Below are positions 23,801 through 36,734 of a stretch of 64,000 nucleotides of DNA, piece after piece (within the stretch, counting starts at the first letter, position 1; each line of letters starts with the position of its first letter). The DNA is taken from contig NC_066848.1 in the NCBI RefSeq assembly GCF_001640805.2, positions 15,177,116-15,241,115 on the forward strand, given 5' to 3'. The DNA comes from Lates calcarifer. Lineage: Eukaryota > Chordata > Actinopteri > Centropomidae. A program made the translations under genes and the position numbers. The notes below the pieces were generated by a model. It was not told where the DNA came from, ran no database searches, and was given only the letters and a program-made list of their open reading frames with translations.

Positions 23801-26787
23801 TTAAATTATTCATATATGCTAATATGTGCTAATATCCAAGTGGTTGAGACATCTTCACTCTACATGTGTTGTGCATAACTAATATTCTTGAACTGCATCA
23901 TTATCAAATCAAGTGAGGCTGTTTTTGTACAAGCCAGTGGGAATATCTACTGAATGTTCAGCTGTTGTCGTTGTTATCATTGGCAAAGGGAATAAAAGTT
24001 CCAATTAGCAGAAATCAATTTGTTTAAACCACAGTGTCTGACAGGACATCAACGGTTTTAATTCCAAACAAACACAGCTTCAGCCAGAGAGTGACACTAA
24101 TCAGTGAAACCACCTGGTGTAGTACCACACCTTTAGCATTAAAGCTATCCCACTCTCAGGTAGGAAACTTATGTCAGCAATTTTATTCACAAGTTTGTTG
24201 TTGTTGTTTGGTTCTTGTAGCTCTGAATTAGCCTATTAGTGTCTGATTTGCTGCTCTGTTTTCTTGTACTCCGTAAGAAAAGCAAACTAGTTTCAGCAAC
24301 AACATTGGTATTCATATATGTAAAACCATTTCATCTTCCATAATGGCTGTCTCATTTTACCTCATAATATGTCACATCATAATATATAAAAATAAGTGTG
24401 TGACCTGGGGCTTTCTACTGTATGTACACTGCTTCATCAGCAATTTCAGAGCTTTAGCCCTTCTCCTTTGGTAGCAAATTAAAGTAGATTTGTGGGACCT
24501 TTGAGGCTTCGCCTGCCTGCAGAGTTAGACATGTGGTGTTTCTGTGCAGATATGCAGAGAGGTTGTGGAATAAAAACATGCATATTGAAGTATAGAGACT
24601 TATCAGTAAGCAGGTTTAATCTTGCAAACAGAAATACAGAGTTGCACCTTGCATTATTGAGGAGTAGCTGCTAAACTTGACTTTCCCTGACAAATTATAT
24701 CACTGATAACAGCTGTAAGAGGCCACAGCTGCACTGAATTAAGGGAAAATGCCCCTTCAAGTGATTTGATGTTACCATGCATGTAAACCCCAAGACTGAT
24801 GTAAATAAACACTACTACTTACTTACTAAACAGTAAATGCATTTGACCCCCACTGATCAGAATTACACTGAATATGGCATGGATCAATAAGAATGATAAA
24901 GGTAAACTCAGAAGCTGCATTCAGACTAACTATTCTTGCATGGACAATGCAGCAGCGTGATTTATTTGAAAGTAATGGGATGGGGGAAAAAATTGCAGTG
25001 TCATACTGCAAAAAAGTTGAACCTCAGCTTTTTCTGCAATATGTCATCTTCTGACAAGACTCAGTAGTAATAGAGTAGTAGACTGCAGTACCAATCAACG
25101 AGACATGAGAGCACACAGTCCAGGCAGATTACTTTGTAACGTGAACACTATAGTTCTACATTTTACCTGGCAGTTGTGATGAAAAATAAAATAAGCTGCA
25201 CTGCACTGCTGCACTGTATATTTTCCTGTCTCAGAGTATTATAAACCACTGTGCAATGTTTTGGCATCTGTTAAGCCTCCAAGCTGGACTTCCCAGATTG
25301 TACTTCATGTCTCATTGGAACCTGAAACAACACGCCCATGCATTATAGCCCCCTTGTGTTATTTTAATTCAAGACTGTTTTCAGTCTGCAACAAAACCTA
25401 AAAACTACAGGAGGGTCAGAGGGATGTCAATCATGCCATCTGTACACGCCCACACAAAGGAGGTCTAATCAGGCTCAAGTGAAAACACCTGCGTAGGTGG
25501 ACCTGAGCCTTTACATTTGATTTTCAGCATGTTTTCCAATCAAGTCAGCAATCTGGTTACAGTGACATTAGTGGCTTAATTAAACTTGTACAATTTGGTG
25601 ACTGACTGAGTTTCTGCAGATTTGTCCTGTTTACTTAAAAATTCTGGTGTGAAAATGAGCAGGGTACTCAGGTCAGATAATTAGACCACTGCCACCCTTT
25701 TGGTGCAAACTTACATTGACAGCTCAGTACACATGAATGTTATGTTACATTATAATTTCTGGTTTGTGTAGTCTTAAACATTAAATAAGTTCATCTTTCA
25801 GGGTTGTAATTGTGTGACTGGATGGTGCAGTTTTGTGTATAGACTGAGAAAACATCAGCTTCTGTCATGTTTCATTGTTTTTTCCCTGATCAGAATCTTC
25901 TCTTGGTTCTCTCCTGTTTAAGCAAACATAAAGTTATATTAATACAGTATAAAGTAAAAAAAAAAAAAAACACTCAGTAGAGACAGGGGTGAGTAACCTT
26001 CCCACACAGACACACAGCTCCTGTTTCCTCAGTAAAATATGAGGACATGGTGACTTTGTCTGGATATGAGGACAAAGTGTGTGTGGGTGGGGAAGGACCA
26101 TGCACACACAAACATGTACACAAACACAAACTAACTGTCTGAATGAATGCATTTACACACGTGCACAAACAAACAAACAAATGCCTCCTTCAGTCCAGGT
26201 GCCCTCTTACCTGAGCTAAAGTAAAGTCCTTTTGTCAGAAAAAAATGACTCACACAAACACACAGATTTCCTACCAGTGACAGTGCTTGAACCTTAGAAG
26301 AGTTGTGTCTGCTTTGTGTCTGTTCTTGTTTATCTGATATGACAAACAGTCAGATGACAGTTACATGGCTGCGGACATAATCAAAAGATAAACAGTGTGT
26401 TCCTTGTGTGAGAGTTTGTGTGTGTGTTTGTATGTTATGTTTGTGTGTGAATCTGTTTACGCCTGCAGCCACTCAGTCCTCCTTGTGCATGTGTGTGTGG
26501 TTTGTGTGACTCTTTCCCTGAGCATTAATAAATGACCATGTACTTGTAGCATATTATATGAATGTGGATCATGAGCTGCATTTGTAATTTTTTTCCATAT
26601 ATACTGTTGCTATCTTAGAACCAAAGTGCCAAAGTGAAGTTGAACAAAATGTATTATTCCAGTATTTAGTCATGTGATACACAAAACATCTGTGACGGAT
26701 GTTTGCTGTAATGATCTATCCCTGATGATACTGCATAAAGCTAAAGCTGAGCTTAGTCTGACATCTGCTAATTTTATTTTAAGTTAG

Positions 26788-27194
26788 CTCTGAGTGGCCA
26801 CAGTTGAAGCCAAGTTGAGAAGATTAATCCACGACCATACAGATCGCCATAGGAGCATTCTAACGTGCCAGAGCTTTGTTGTCATAGTAACAATAATAAT
26901 CACACAGTTAACGAAGAATGGTCTCGTACCTGAGATTCGTCGTCATAATAACTATAATAAACACGTTATCAACGTTACGGAACAGTCTCTCTTCGGAGAG
27001 GTTTAGGCAGAAAATCTACTTGGTTAGGTTAAGTATAAAAGGTAAGAGGTTAGGTTTAGGAAAAGCGTGGACTTCTTTGCTCTTCATACTACAACATCTA
27101 CTCAGTAGATGTCAGAATTATTACGGCCACTAGATGTCAGTTAACAAGAAGACATTACTGTGGGCCGTTGCTGGGGAGCTGCTGCACAAGCAAC
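26788..27194 (+). repeat. CpG-containing percomorph dispersed repeat (copy B)
   Basis: Counterpart of 10690-11096. Differences include GGTAAGAGGTTAGG for GGTAAGAAGTTAGG, and CTACAACATCTAC for CTACGTCGTCTAC. The latter removes two CpGs and fits methylated-CpG decay in one allele in part. Confidence 0.6.
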
Positions 27195-27419
27195 TTTTTT
27201 TTCACAAGAGGATAGTTTCAATTATTCAGACAAATGGAGATTACAGCAGGTGACTCCAAGAGAGCTTCTTTGAAGGCACTGTAGCTGTGTGAAGTTGTGT
27301 TTGAAAAACAGAGCCTCAAATCCAAGATTGTCCTCCCAAGAAAACCAACATCATCAGCTGTTTAGGCAAATACATAAACATTTATTTGTCTGTCTGGAGC
27401 TAAGGAGGAAACAGTGAGT

Positions 27420-27561
27420 TCCAAAACTTAGAGGCCCTGACAGCAAAAGTCCAGTCACCTTTGGTCTTGAGCTGACGCTTAAGAACAGAGCCAGCACTGG
27501 TTAAGAAGCACATGGATGGGACTGATCAGAGCCAAGTTCGGTCTTTTACTGTTACTATTTC
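27420..27561 (+). repeat. 142-bp segment absent from copy A
   Basis: It begins TTCCAAAACTTAGAGGCC and contains TCCAGTCACCTTTGGTC and TTGAGCTGACGC. This resembles a common fish dispersed repeat in which 'gagttccaaa.cttaggggcc' is followed by '.caaagg.ccggtcaccc.tggt.ttgagc'. The repeat-like text starts in the shared flank (GTGAGTTCC), so copy A (GTGAGTGAGACAATTC) looks like a deletion with one filler base, not copy B like a clean insertion. No target duplication is visible. Confidence 0.6.
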
Positions 27562-29009
27562 AGACAATTCAGGGCAAGGCTTTTAAAGCCTTTACTGCCC
27601 TGTAGACATGATGCGGTAAATAAAGTCCCAGTAGGACTGGAACCACTAATCCCAGCAGCTTTGGTGGCTTTCTCCACCTGTCTGCTCAGAGTGTGGAGGA
27701 AGTGAGTGAAGAGGAGGAGTGATGGGGTCAGTGAACCATCTGTAACTACATGCAGTACTTTAGAACATGTCAGAAAGTGTCTCAGCAACTCCATCAATCC
27801 ACATGTCTTCAGATCAAAGTGTGTGTGCATGTGTGCGTGTGTGTGTATGTGGATAGGGAAACATAGTGATTTTAACTGAAAAGGTTATTGAGCTCTTTAC
27901 TTGCAAATCTATGTGTGTTCTTGCTTTTACCTAAGCATGTATGTGTGAATGTTGACTTGTTTTTGAGATTGTGTGCGTTTGTGTGTGTGTGTGTGTGTGT
28001 TCTTAGTTAAGGTTGTAGGCCAGTGAATGGGAAGATGGATTATTGATCTTCAACTCCCACAAAGCGGAGAAAAAGCAACCAAAAGCTCCATCTTCATTCA
28101 GCCTGAACACACACACACACACACACACACACATGCACACACATGCGCACTCATCACTCAACACAAGAGGTACAGATTCAAGTCAGTCCAGCAGACTTGT
28201 AGCTTCTCTGGCTCAACATGCTGTCAACATGTCTGTGAGTTGTGATGATTTGTGAAATGATGTATGAAAGTGAGAAGGATGGTGAACAGAGGAGATGGAT
28301 GTCAAAAGAAATGTTCTCATTGGCAGAAATTAAAAAAAAAAAAAAACAGCACTCAGTCTAATATTCATCTTCATCAGCAAACATAAGACTCATTTGGAAC
28401 TCTTGATTGGCTGTTTCTTGGGGGATCCTTTATGGAGATGATTAAATACAGAATTTCACTGCCCTCCATACCTCTTCATCCGTCTTTCACTACCTGTCTC
28501 ATTACTTCTCCCTCTTGCCTCGGCTCATACCTTTCTCATATTCCCTACTTCCAGAAACAGCAACTCTGCAATTTCATTTCGCTTGTGGCCACCCTCCACG
28601 TCCATCCCTCCCCGTCTGCAGCCCTGCATGAATTCATTTTTGTGTTTCAATCTCTCACTTTCGATTAGTCCCCCCCCCCAGTTTATATTATCTCTTTATG
28701 CTTTGCTTAAAGCTTTGCTTTCTTGCCTTTCCTGCCTATCTTTCCCTTTGCATTCACGCTTTCTTCCTGCTGTCAAACAGTCTTTTCACCCTTTCCTCCT
28801 TCAGGCATTCCCTTCATCCCTTCATACCATCCTCCTTCATTTTCTTTAGGCAGGTATCCACTCTTTCTCATCCATTTCTCACTCCACTTCCTTGATACCG
28901 TGATAGTGTAACTCAGTCATTAGTATACGAAAGTGCATTTGCTCATAATCAACTTAGAATACACAAACATTTTATGTTGTAGACAAAACAGTGTTACATA
29001 TAAAACATA

Positions 29010-29536
29010 CGCTCACCAAGCACTTTATTAGGAACACCTGTACACCTGCATCTTTGTGCAATGCAATCAACTTATTACGTGGCAGCAGTGCAGTGCATAA
29101 ATTCATGCAGATACAGGTCAGGATGTTCACATCCCCACCACAATGGGGAAAAATGTGACTTGGCGTCAACAGCATGAAACCATGGATCCAACCTGCCTTG
29201 TGTCAACAGTCCAGGCGGGTGGTGGTGGTGTAATGATGCGGGGAATCTCTTTATGGCCACAATTTACCATCTTCTAATGGCTACTTCCAGCATGACAATG
29301 TACCATGACACAGAGCGAAAGACGTCATGAACATGTTAATGAGTTCAGTGTATTTCAGTGGCCTCCCCAGTCACCAGATCTGCATCCAACAGAACACCTC
29401 TGGGATGTGATGCAATCATGTCATCATGGACTAGAGTCTGAAAGGAAGGTTTTCAACATCTCGTGGAATCAACAACAAAGAACTGAATCTGCACCTACCC
29501 AGATTTTGTATGCTGTTCCTAATAAAGTGCTGAGTG
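29010..29536 (+). mobile_element. Tc1-like transposon relic, internally deleted (copy B)
   Basis: Same insertion, same internal deletions and same terminal repeats as 12752-13278. Its transposase remnant spans about 29161-29468, with the WPPQSPDLHPTEHLWDV block intact. Sharing of site and damage shows the insertion and decay predate divergence of the two copies. Confidence 0.93.
29161..29468 (+). pseudogene. Tc1 transposase remnant (copy B)
   Basis: Counterpart of 12903-13210 with the same frame breaks and missing N-terminal half. Non-functional. Confidence 0.88.
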
Positions 29537-29542
29537 AGAGAG

Positions 29543-29582
29543 ACATCTCATGCACCGTCTGTCAATTCAGTGCATGAGATGT
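29543..29582. repeat. 13-bp perfect inverted repeat (copy B)
   Basis: Identical arms and spacer to 13285-13324. Confidence 0.85.
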
Positions 29583-31510
29583 TGACAAATTTGGAAAATA
29601 TGTCAAGTCAAACATGCCGGTAGCCTCAATTACACATGAATGTGTAAAATGTTTGGATCACACAAATTCATACAGTAATGTATGACATTCATGCCAATGT
29701 AAAAATGCAAAAGAGCCCGTGTGACTCGATCAGATTAATGTTACACTGAAATCAGGACAGGAGTATCCCCACTTCATTTTCATTTCAGTTATTTATTTAT
29801 TTCAATCAATCATGAAAAAAAACTAACAAATTCCACACTAGATGTTTTGCATTTGGTGTTGTGGCAAAAAAAAAAAAAAAAAAACTACATTTGGAGGACA
29901 AAAAATTTGTCTTAAATATCATGCTTGGGTGTGACCAAGTAGTTACCATGCCACATAAAGGCACTTCCATGGTTTGATTCTATTTACCTCTGTTACATGT
30001 CATAGCCCTCTCTCTCCTCTTGTTTCTTGTGTGCCCCTTTATTATCAATGAGGGGAAAAATAACAATAACAATAATAATAAGGAAAAATCATCTTTAACA
30101 AAAAAAAATATCTCATTTACATTGTAAAGACACAGCAGCACAACACAAGGCAGAAACTTAGGGTCCCTTTCTCTCTATGTTGGCTAGTTGAGGATGATGG
30201 ATTTTCCCTTTTGTCGACCTTGGTTTCACTAACTAAGCTGGCAAACCGAGCGATGACTGGCCTCCTCGTGTAAACACTGACATCAATTTCCTCTGAATGT
30301 AACCACCATACTGGAACCGCAAGTAATGGACTGCTTATAGGAGGATTGCACTAATCTGAACACAGAAATGGCAAGCTATTGGATTTCTTAAAAAGTAATT
30401 ACATATTTCAGATGCAAGAAACTATTGTTTACTTGAGGATATGTGTAAGACAACTATTCAGGGAGATTAAGGTGTGATTGCAAAAGGCAAGATACAAGAT
30501 ACAAATATAATCTTAAGCATTTACTTTCAGTTGCTGTGTTTTAAACATGCAGTGTATCTGCCTAAGTTTTATATTACCTAAAAGGTTTGTCTTGTTTTTC
30601 ATTGTTTGTCTCTGGCACTGGCATTTTTTTAATATTCCCTGCATCCTTTAAAGTTCCTGTAAATACTCAACAGCACGGGCGTCCTTGAGTAAAAATGTCT
30701 CATTTCCCTCATGGCTCTTCAGGCCGAGGGGCATTAGTAAATGCAAAATGCCAGTTAGAAGCAATACGCTGATGCTGACATGTCATTGTAAAATTTGTCA
30801 TACAAGTAAGACACTGAAAAACACCAGGAGACAGATAAGCAATTTATTCTGTGGATGATTAATCAGGAATTGTAAAGATTGCATTTATTAAATGCTCTCA
30901 GATGACCTTGGTTTTACTGACCAAGTGGGCAAACTGAGCATGTATGATCAGAGCTGGTCAGAACATTAATGACAACAGTAATACAACATTACAATACACA
31001 TCTGATTGCATTGGCACTAACTCAGTGTGACACTGTGTTTCATCTCGGTTAAAGTGGCCTGGTCTTGGAATTACATTAACATTACATGTCACGTGCAGTG
31101 GCCTTATGTAGCACGACATGGAGATAAATGAATCTCTGATCTGTTCCTTAGGCATCCCTGGAGACAGTCCATACAAAAAAAAGTTGCATTGAGGTGCATT
31201 GAATATCAATCAAATGCCTCATCAAAAACAGACTTTTAACTGTGCTTTATATCTGTGCATAACAAAACTGAATACTATGAACACTCTCAGTTGTAAGTTT
31301 ATTATATACAGTTATCTAAAACTACATGTAAACAGCCAATAATGAAACTAAGAAGTCATCGATGTTATGAACATTTTGGAGAGAGTATGTTGATTTTGGT
31401 GGCATTTTGCATCACACAGAGAAGGTTTGTGTTTGTTTAGGCTACCCTCATTGACATAAATATGGTGGATAAAATAATAGAAACATCTGTCTGTATAACA
31501 CAGTGCAATT

Positions 31511-31610
31511 CATTTACATATGCTCATTTGGCAGATACTTTTATCCAAAGTGACTTACAAGTAAGGGACACATTTTAGCTAAGTGTACCTAATAAACTGG
31601 CAACTGAGTG
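31511..31610 (+). repeat. Teleost repeat motif plus solo Tc1 end (copy B)
   Basis: Counterpart of 15287-15386: the ATTTGGCAG/ATCCAAAGTGACTTAC phrase at 31511-31566, then the orphan Tc1-like terminal repeat at 31583-31610. Confidence 0.68.
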
Positions 31611-33062
31611 TATATTTTAGTATACTTCTAAATAAGACTATTTTAGTCATGAGACAACAGCCTGTACATGTACTTTTACAACTACTTGCACAGTGTGTTT
31701 GTAAAAGCAAGACTATAAACAGATTTACCTACTAAAATGAGCAGCTGCCTAACACTGATTGAAACAAAAGAAGAGGCTAAATGAAAGGACAGCTAACACA
31801 GTAATAGTAACAATAGGAACTGGCCCACAGAGGCTATTACAACATCTGACTGGTTGAAGTGAAAATGTCCAAAAAAAAAAAAATCTGCTTTCTAAGCTCA
31901 AAGCAAAAGGAAGATTAAACAAGAAGAATAGTCCTGATCGAGCTTTTGCTAAGTTTAAAATAATATAGTGTTGTGCATTATTGTACATTTCAGATAGTTG
32001 CGAGCATTTCGTTTTCATTCATATTGCTTCACTGAGAGAATTTGATCTTTTATTTTCACAAATGCTTGTATGACTCTGGAGATGGCGTTCTTTAATGACA
32101 AACCATGTTCACTGCTGCTAAACAAATGAAACCAGAAGGAGAAAGAAGCACACAGTGAAGGAGAATAATCTCTCTTAAATTTTTAGACTGTCCATTTTTA
32201 GACATCACAGTATTCTCTCCTCATTATTTTGATACCATGTTAAATATTAAAAGAAGCTCATTCCTGCTTTCCCTAGTGATTCAGTGAGTTCTCAACATTC
32301 TCTATTTGTTTTCAACCAGATTTAATATTTGATGCTTAATATAATGATACTGATGAACATCATGATCCAGCTGATCGTCTGAACTGCAATTATTCTCTAT
32401 GAGAGCGAATGTAGCACAGAAATCAGTTCAACTGACGTAGAATCAGGTTTGCTCTGATCTCTCCTGATTGCTTATTTCTGGAATACAGAATTAATCACTG
32501 AACATTGTTATAGGAATTGCCAACATGCCATCTTTTCTCCAGCAGAAGAAGAGTCAACAACATCTTCACAAACACACACATCACACACAAGAGAAGATAA
32601 AATCTGATTTTTTTATTTTTTTATTTTTGTCAGGTAAAGATGATTTGTATGAATCTGTGCTTTTACACTAACATGTTCCCCATTACGAAAAACACACACA
32701 CAGACACAAGGCCATAGTTCCCAAGGTCACCCACCAAATAGGCAAACATGCACACACAGACTAGAATGTGTTGTCCAATGATAGCTCCACAGGGAGAACA
32801 TGTGACCTCTTTGTCTCTCTTTCCTACTCTCCTTCTCTCATTTCACCTCCCCCATTTACATATTGCCTTCTATCCCTCTCTCTCTCTCTCTCTCCCTCTC
32901 CCTTCCTCCCTCACTTTCATTTCGTGAGGCTGTCTTCAAGGCTGTGCGCGTCAGGCTCTACTAAGCGGACTGCCACCGAGCAGTGCTCCCCTGTCACTGG
33001 AACTTACCATGATGAATGAGAGAGATACAGAGGGGAGAGCGAGAGGGAGGAAGGAGGACGAT

Positions 33063-33083
33063 GGGGTGGGGTGGGGGGTGGGG
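33063..33083 (+). other. Strong G-quadruplex motif (copy B)
   Basis: Four G-runs (4, 4, 6, 4) with single-T loops. Counterpart of 16846-16867. Confidence 0.85.
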
Positions 33084-33610
33084 TCCAGCTGAAGAAATGA
33101 GGGACGGAGACATGAGAGGGTAAAGAATCAGAGTGAGAAAGAGACGTTACTGGAGTAGAATGACTGAAAGGATGAATGACGCTCACACATTCACAAATGT
33201 TTTTAGGAGGTCGTGCATTCTCCACAAGGGGGAGCTGTTCGCTGCCAAGAGGTTTTTCTTTGCATTCTTAATTAGCGAGGTCTTTATCCAGAACCAATAG
33301 CACAAATACAGGGATTACAGATATAAACAAACACATGATACAGCTACTACACATTCTCTAAACAGGTCACTATGTTCTCATTTAATTCTAAACTGGGCAG
33401 AACAGTAAACCAAGAGAAACTCCAAGCTGATTGGTTGTTGCAGTCATTATGAGTACCAGAGGCCAGCATATGTCAGTATCAGGGAATCTGGGAACCTTTT
33501 CCACCACAGGTGTAAGAGTGGGCCCACTTTTTAATCAAAGAGATGGACTGGCTAAGTGTTGTGCCAGCGTCTTGTAGAGTTAAAGCCAACTGAGGTGGTG
33601 GTGCAATTAC

Positions 33611-33643
33611 TTAGGATCAATAAAGTTCTTATCTATCTATCTA
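33611..33643 (+). repeat. LINE 3'-end-like fragment (copy B)
   Basis: Counterpart of 17394-17426, with the canonical-looking GGATCAATAAAGTTCTT before the TATC repeats. Confidence 0.55.
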
Positions 33644-35688
33644 GATATTTTTTATGTATCTTGTATTTTACATTGTAATTTTCAAGAATTCCCCCGGCAG
33701 TGTATTAACATGTGACCCTGATTCTATTTTTGTGCTCCAAACAAGTTCTAGTCTAGAAATATGAAAATGTTTGTAATGAAATAAAAGAAAAATACAGAAT
33801 GGTCATAGAACATTCTGGAGACAAGCAGTGCAGACCAAGTTTCATTACCTACTACTCCAAATCATTACCACCATATCACTTCAGTAAAACCTGCCTGGCC
33901 TATATTCCGTCACACCCATCATGCAGGTTGTCAAGTCTATTTCTTGGATGAATATGAAGAGAAGCACAGGGAGAAAAAGCAATATCAGCACACAGAAAGG
34001 CTTTGATGCCAAGATGTACACATCAAAAGCATAGCAGGACTGTTTATTTTGAGAGTGGGTTCTTTCTTCTGTCCCAAAAATGTATTAAAACAGACACATT
34101 GTCAATTCACCCAAAATAAAATTGCACACATGGGACTTTTAAGTGTACGTTAAGTGGATCATTAGTGGAGGGTTACACTGTTTGGAAAATTCAAATATTG
34201 TTTAGTGTCCATCCATATTCTAGTTTAATACAGTTTCAGGAGGAAGTGAGAATGGCCATTTCACCATCAAAAGTGAAAGCAGTGTTAAAAAACTGAGGTG
34301 AGTGGCTACCACTGTGAGGTTAATGAAAGATGAGAGATGCAGAATAGATAAAGGTTGAATTTGTGATGAATAAGTGATGGATGCAGAGTACAGAAGGAGA
34401 CAATACCAACAGATGGAGGACAGAGTCAGAAAAAAACATCCTGTGTAGATTTATGTCATTCATTTAAGTTATACAAGCTCAAGTAAAATATCCACCACAG
34501 GACCTTTACTATACCAACACACTCTGGCGTCATATGATGTTCACCAAACCACAATGTTTTTTTTATGTAAGGTCACAGCATCATGCCACACCTCTGTCCT
34601 ACTTCCCAGCTATTGTCCCTTGTCTATTGCAACACCTTGACTTTTTTCTATGTGGTGCATCTGCTGTGTGTTACAGACGTCAAAGGATGCAATGATGCAA
34701 TGGTACGCAATGTAGACGGTGTTTGTGTTGCCCTGTTATTGTTGATACTGTTTCATCCCTCTTGTGTGAGGCCTCATCAGTTCTTATAAACTGTTTACAA
34801 CCAATAAAACCTTCTGGATGATTATTGAAATATTTTCAGTGCTGCAGCTACAGAACAATTCAGTTGACACTTTTATTTTGAAGTGATATTAGAAGAAAAT
34901 AGAGGATTATTACACATCTAGAATTAATGCAAAACAGTTCTCAGAATAACAAATAGATGCCTGACTGTTATTCCTTTCCGCACTTTACTGTAGAAGTCCT
35001 TCTTTTAGACACACATATAGACACACACACACTCACATGCACACCACACACACACACACTCATATGTACACACAGTTAAAATTAGCATCACTGCTGTCTT
35101 ATCCACACAGGCGGAAAATCAGGAAAAGTGACTCTTGATGAAAACAGCACATTCCCGTAATGAAGGGCTAGGAATTATCAGCAAAACTGAGAAATGATAA
35201 TTAAAAGCTGAAATGAAAATTAACAGACAATGGAGAATAGAAAGTTAATGAGCTCCTCTACCCACTAAACTAATCCCAGCTCCTCTCCTCACTCAGCGCC
35301 GTGCGCTCACACATGAGCACAAGCAAAACACAAGGGCAAACCCTTACACACACAAGGACATTAACTTCTGGTCCTAACACACACACACACACACACACAC
35401 ACAAAGAGTTGTGGCCACAAAGAAACACAAACACCTGCTCAAACATCCACAAGCATATTAAAAAACATACAAAACATAACAACACTAATAATGAGTCACA
35501 AAAGTAAAGTCATTAATTATTATTATTTAATGAGGGTATGTAGGAAACACAACAAATGGCATGTATAGTAATGACTAGAATGTATATGTGGTGATGATTA
35601 GCTGCAGAGGGAGAATGTTTAATTATTATAGGTTTAAAGCATCTTACATCTCAGTCATAGAAGGCCACAACAAAATCAGCTAGCAGAA

Positions 35689-35778
35689 TCAGAGTTGACT
35701 CTCTCTCTTATTTCAGCTTCCACCTCTACTTCTTTTCAAATTTAAAGAGGACTGGTGCAGTGCCATTCAAAATGTGGA
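35689..35778 (+). repeat. 90-bp segment deleted in copy A
   Basis: Copy A jumps from GCTAGCAGAA straight to AATGTGGAAGG. The last part of this segment (GTGCAGTGCCATTCAAAATG) matches family E copy 1 at 965-985, so copy B carries the older form and copy A a deletion. The breakpoints share only a short GAA/AGAA microhomology. Confidence 0.8.
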
Positions 35779-36190
35779 AATGTGGAAGGGGCTGATTGCT
35801 TGGCCTCTGTTTATCCAATTTGCTTTCCTTGCTGCAGTGCATGTGCTCAGTCGGTCTCATTTGTGACTGCTGGAGTTGGCTGTTCTGTTCTGCTTTGATA
35901 GTCTCTGGGTGACTGCATAGAAAGTGCTGTCATAGTTGAGTTCCGTCGGTCTTAAAATCCTGACATGTGTGCGCTATAAATTGTCCAGGTGCTGCACTGC
36001 CTTCGTAGAGCAGTTACACCTTTTTTCTCACATCAGGTAACATATAGAAAAGCGATGTTTGAAGCTCTCTTAAGAACCGTTCAACCAAAAAACTTCACAG
36101 TCAATAGCAGGGAGTCCTCAGCAATACACCTACAAAGTTTGAAGTCGATCCAGAGGGGCGGTTGTTGAGAAAATCAAAACACAGACAGAT
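35751..36190 (+). repeat. Dispersed repeat family E, full copy
   Basis: Aligns end to end with 961-1390 (see that entry) and ends AAAATCAAAACACAGACAGA. It is the only complete copy of the second insertion, because the copy-A version is cut by the gap. It spans the point where the assembly returns from duplicated to unique sequence (36153/36154). Confidence 0.82.
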
Positions 36191-36460
36191 TCCACCATTT
36201 ATACTACAATCTATCAGAATCTGCCCATAGAACCTTGTTTCTTAGTGATAATAATGTTCAGATACAAGTAAACTGCTCTCCAAATTAAGTTGTGGTGGAA
36301 GTGTAATCACTGGCTGTATTACTTTTTTTTTTTTAAACTAAATAAAGTAATATATTTATTTAAAAAAAGAATGTAACACTTCCTCCAACCAGTTGACAGG
36401 AGGTGGTTGGGTTGGTTTACATTCACAGTCCTATTTGTGGTTTGGTTTACGCAATAAAAG

Positions 36461-36560
36461 CACTTCAGTTAGGGTTAGGGAAAGATCTTGGTTAAATGTA
36501 AATAAACACACTCTCTATCAAACTAGACCACGATCTTTCCCTAACCTTAACCTGTAAGTG
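36461..36560. mobile_element. Foldback / MITE-like element with TTAGGG-type arms
   Basis: Arms CACTTCAGTTAGGGTTAGGG…AAAGATC (36461-36487) and GATCTTTCCCTAACCTTAAC…GTAAGTG (36532-36560) are near-perfect inverted repeats. The innermost 14 bp (GTTAGGGAAAGATC/GATCTTTCCCTAAC) is exact. The spacer is about 44 nt. The phrase is related to the fragments at 6825-6890 and within 10690-11096. It is a small foldback element of a teleost family, not an interstitial telomere. Confidence 0.75.
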
Positions 36561-36734
36561 TCCTAACATAAGCATAAGAGAGTAATAATGCTGCAGTCAC
36601 TACAAGTGAATTTTGAACTGCAAAGTCAGATATTTTGTTGGAAAACAGATACTTTGGGAACAGTTTACTGATGCCCTCAGTATCAACATATGACTCTCCT
36701 TTGCTCCATCTGTTTCCTCACTCTACTCTCAGTT

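Larger units (their letters stand above)
20853..36153 (+). repeat. Duplicated 15.3-kb interval, copy B (probable alternate haplotype)
   Basis: Collinear with 4735-19852 over its whole length. It is the start of the second contig, which then continues into unique DNA at 36154 (AGGGGCGGTTGTTGAG), completing the family E element that copy A breaks off. Copy B retains two longer forms that are probably ancestral (27420-27561 and 35689-35778). All small repeats listed for copy A have counterparts here; the main ones are entered separately. Confidence 0.93.

Noticed and set aside
4735..36153. A genuine recent tandem segmental duplication
   Set aside because: Possible, but the round-number gap, the coincidence of both copy boundaries with contig ends, and allele-like differences make an unmerged haplotype overlap much more likely. 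Kept as the alternative to test.
36461..36560. Interstitial telomeric repeat suggested by TTAGGGTTAGGG
   Set aside because: Only two hexamers occur and they lie in the arms of a foldback element whose phrase recurs elsewhere in non-telomeric form.
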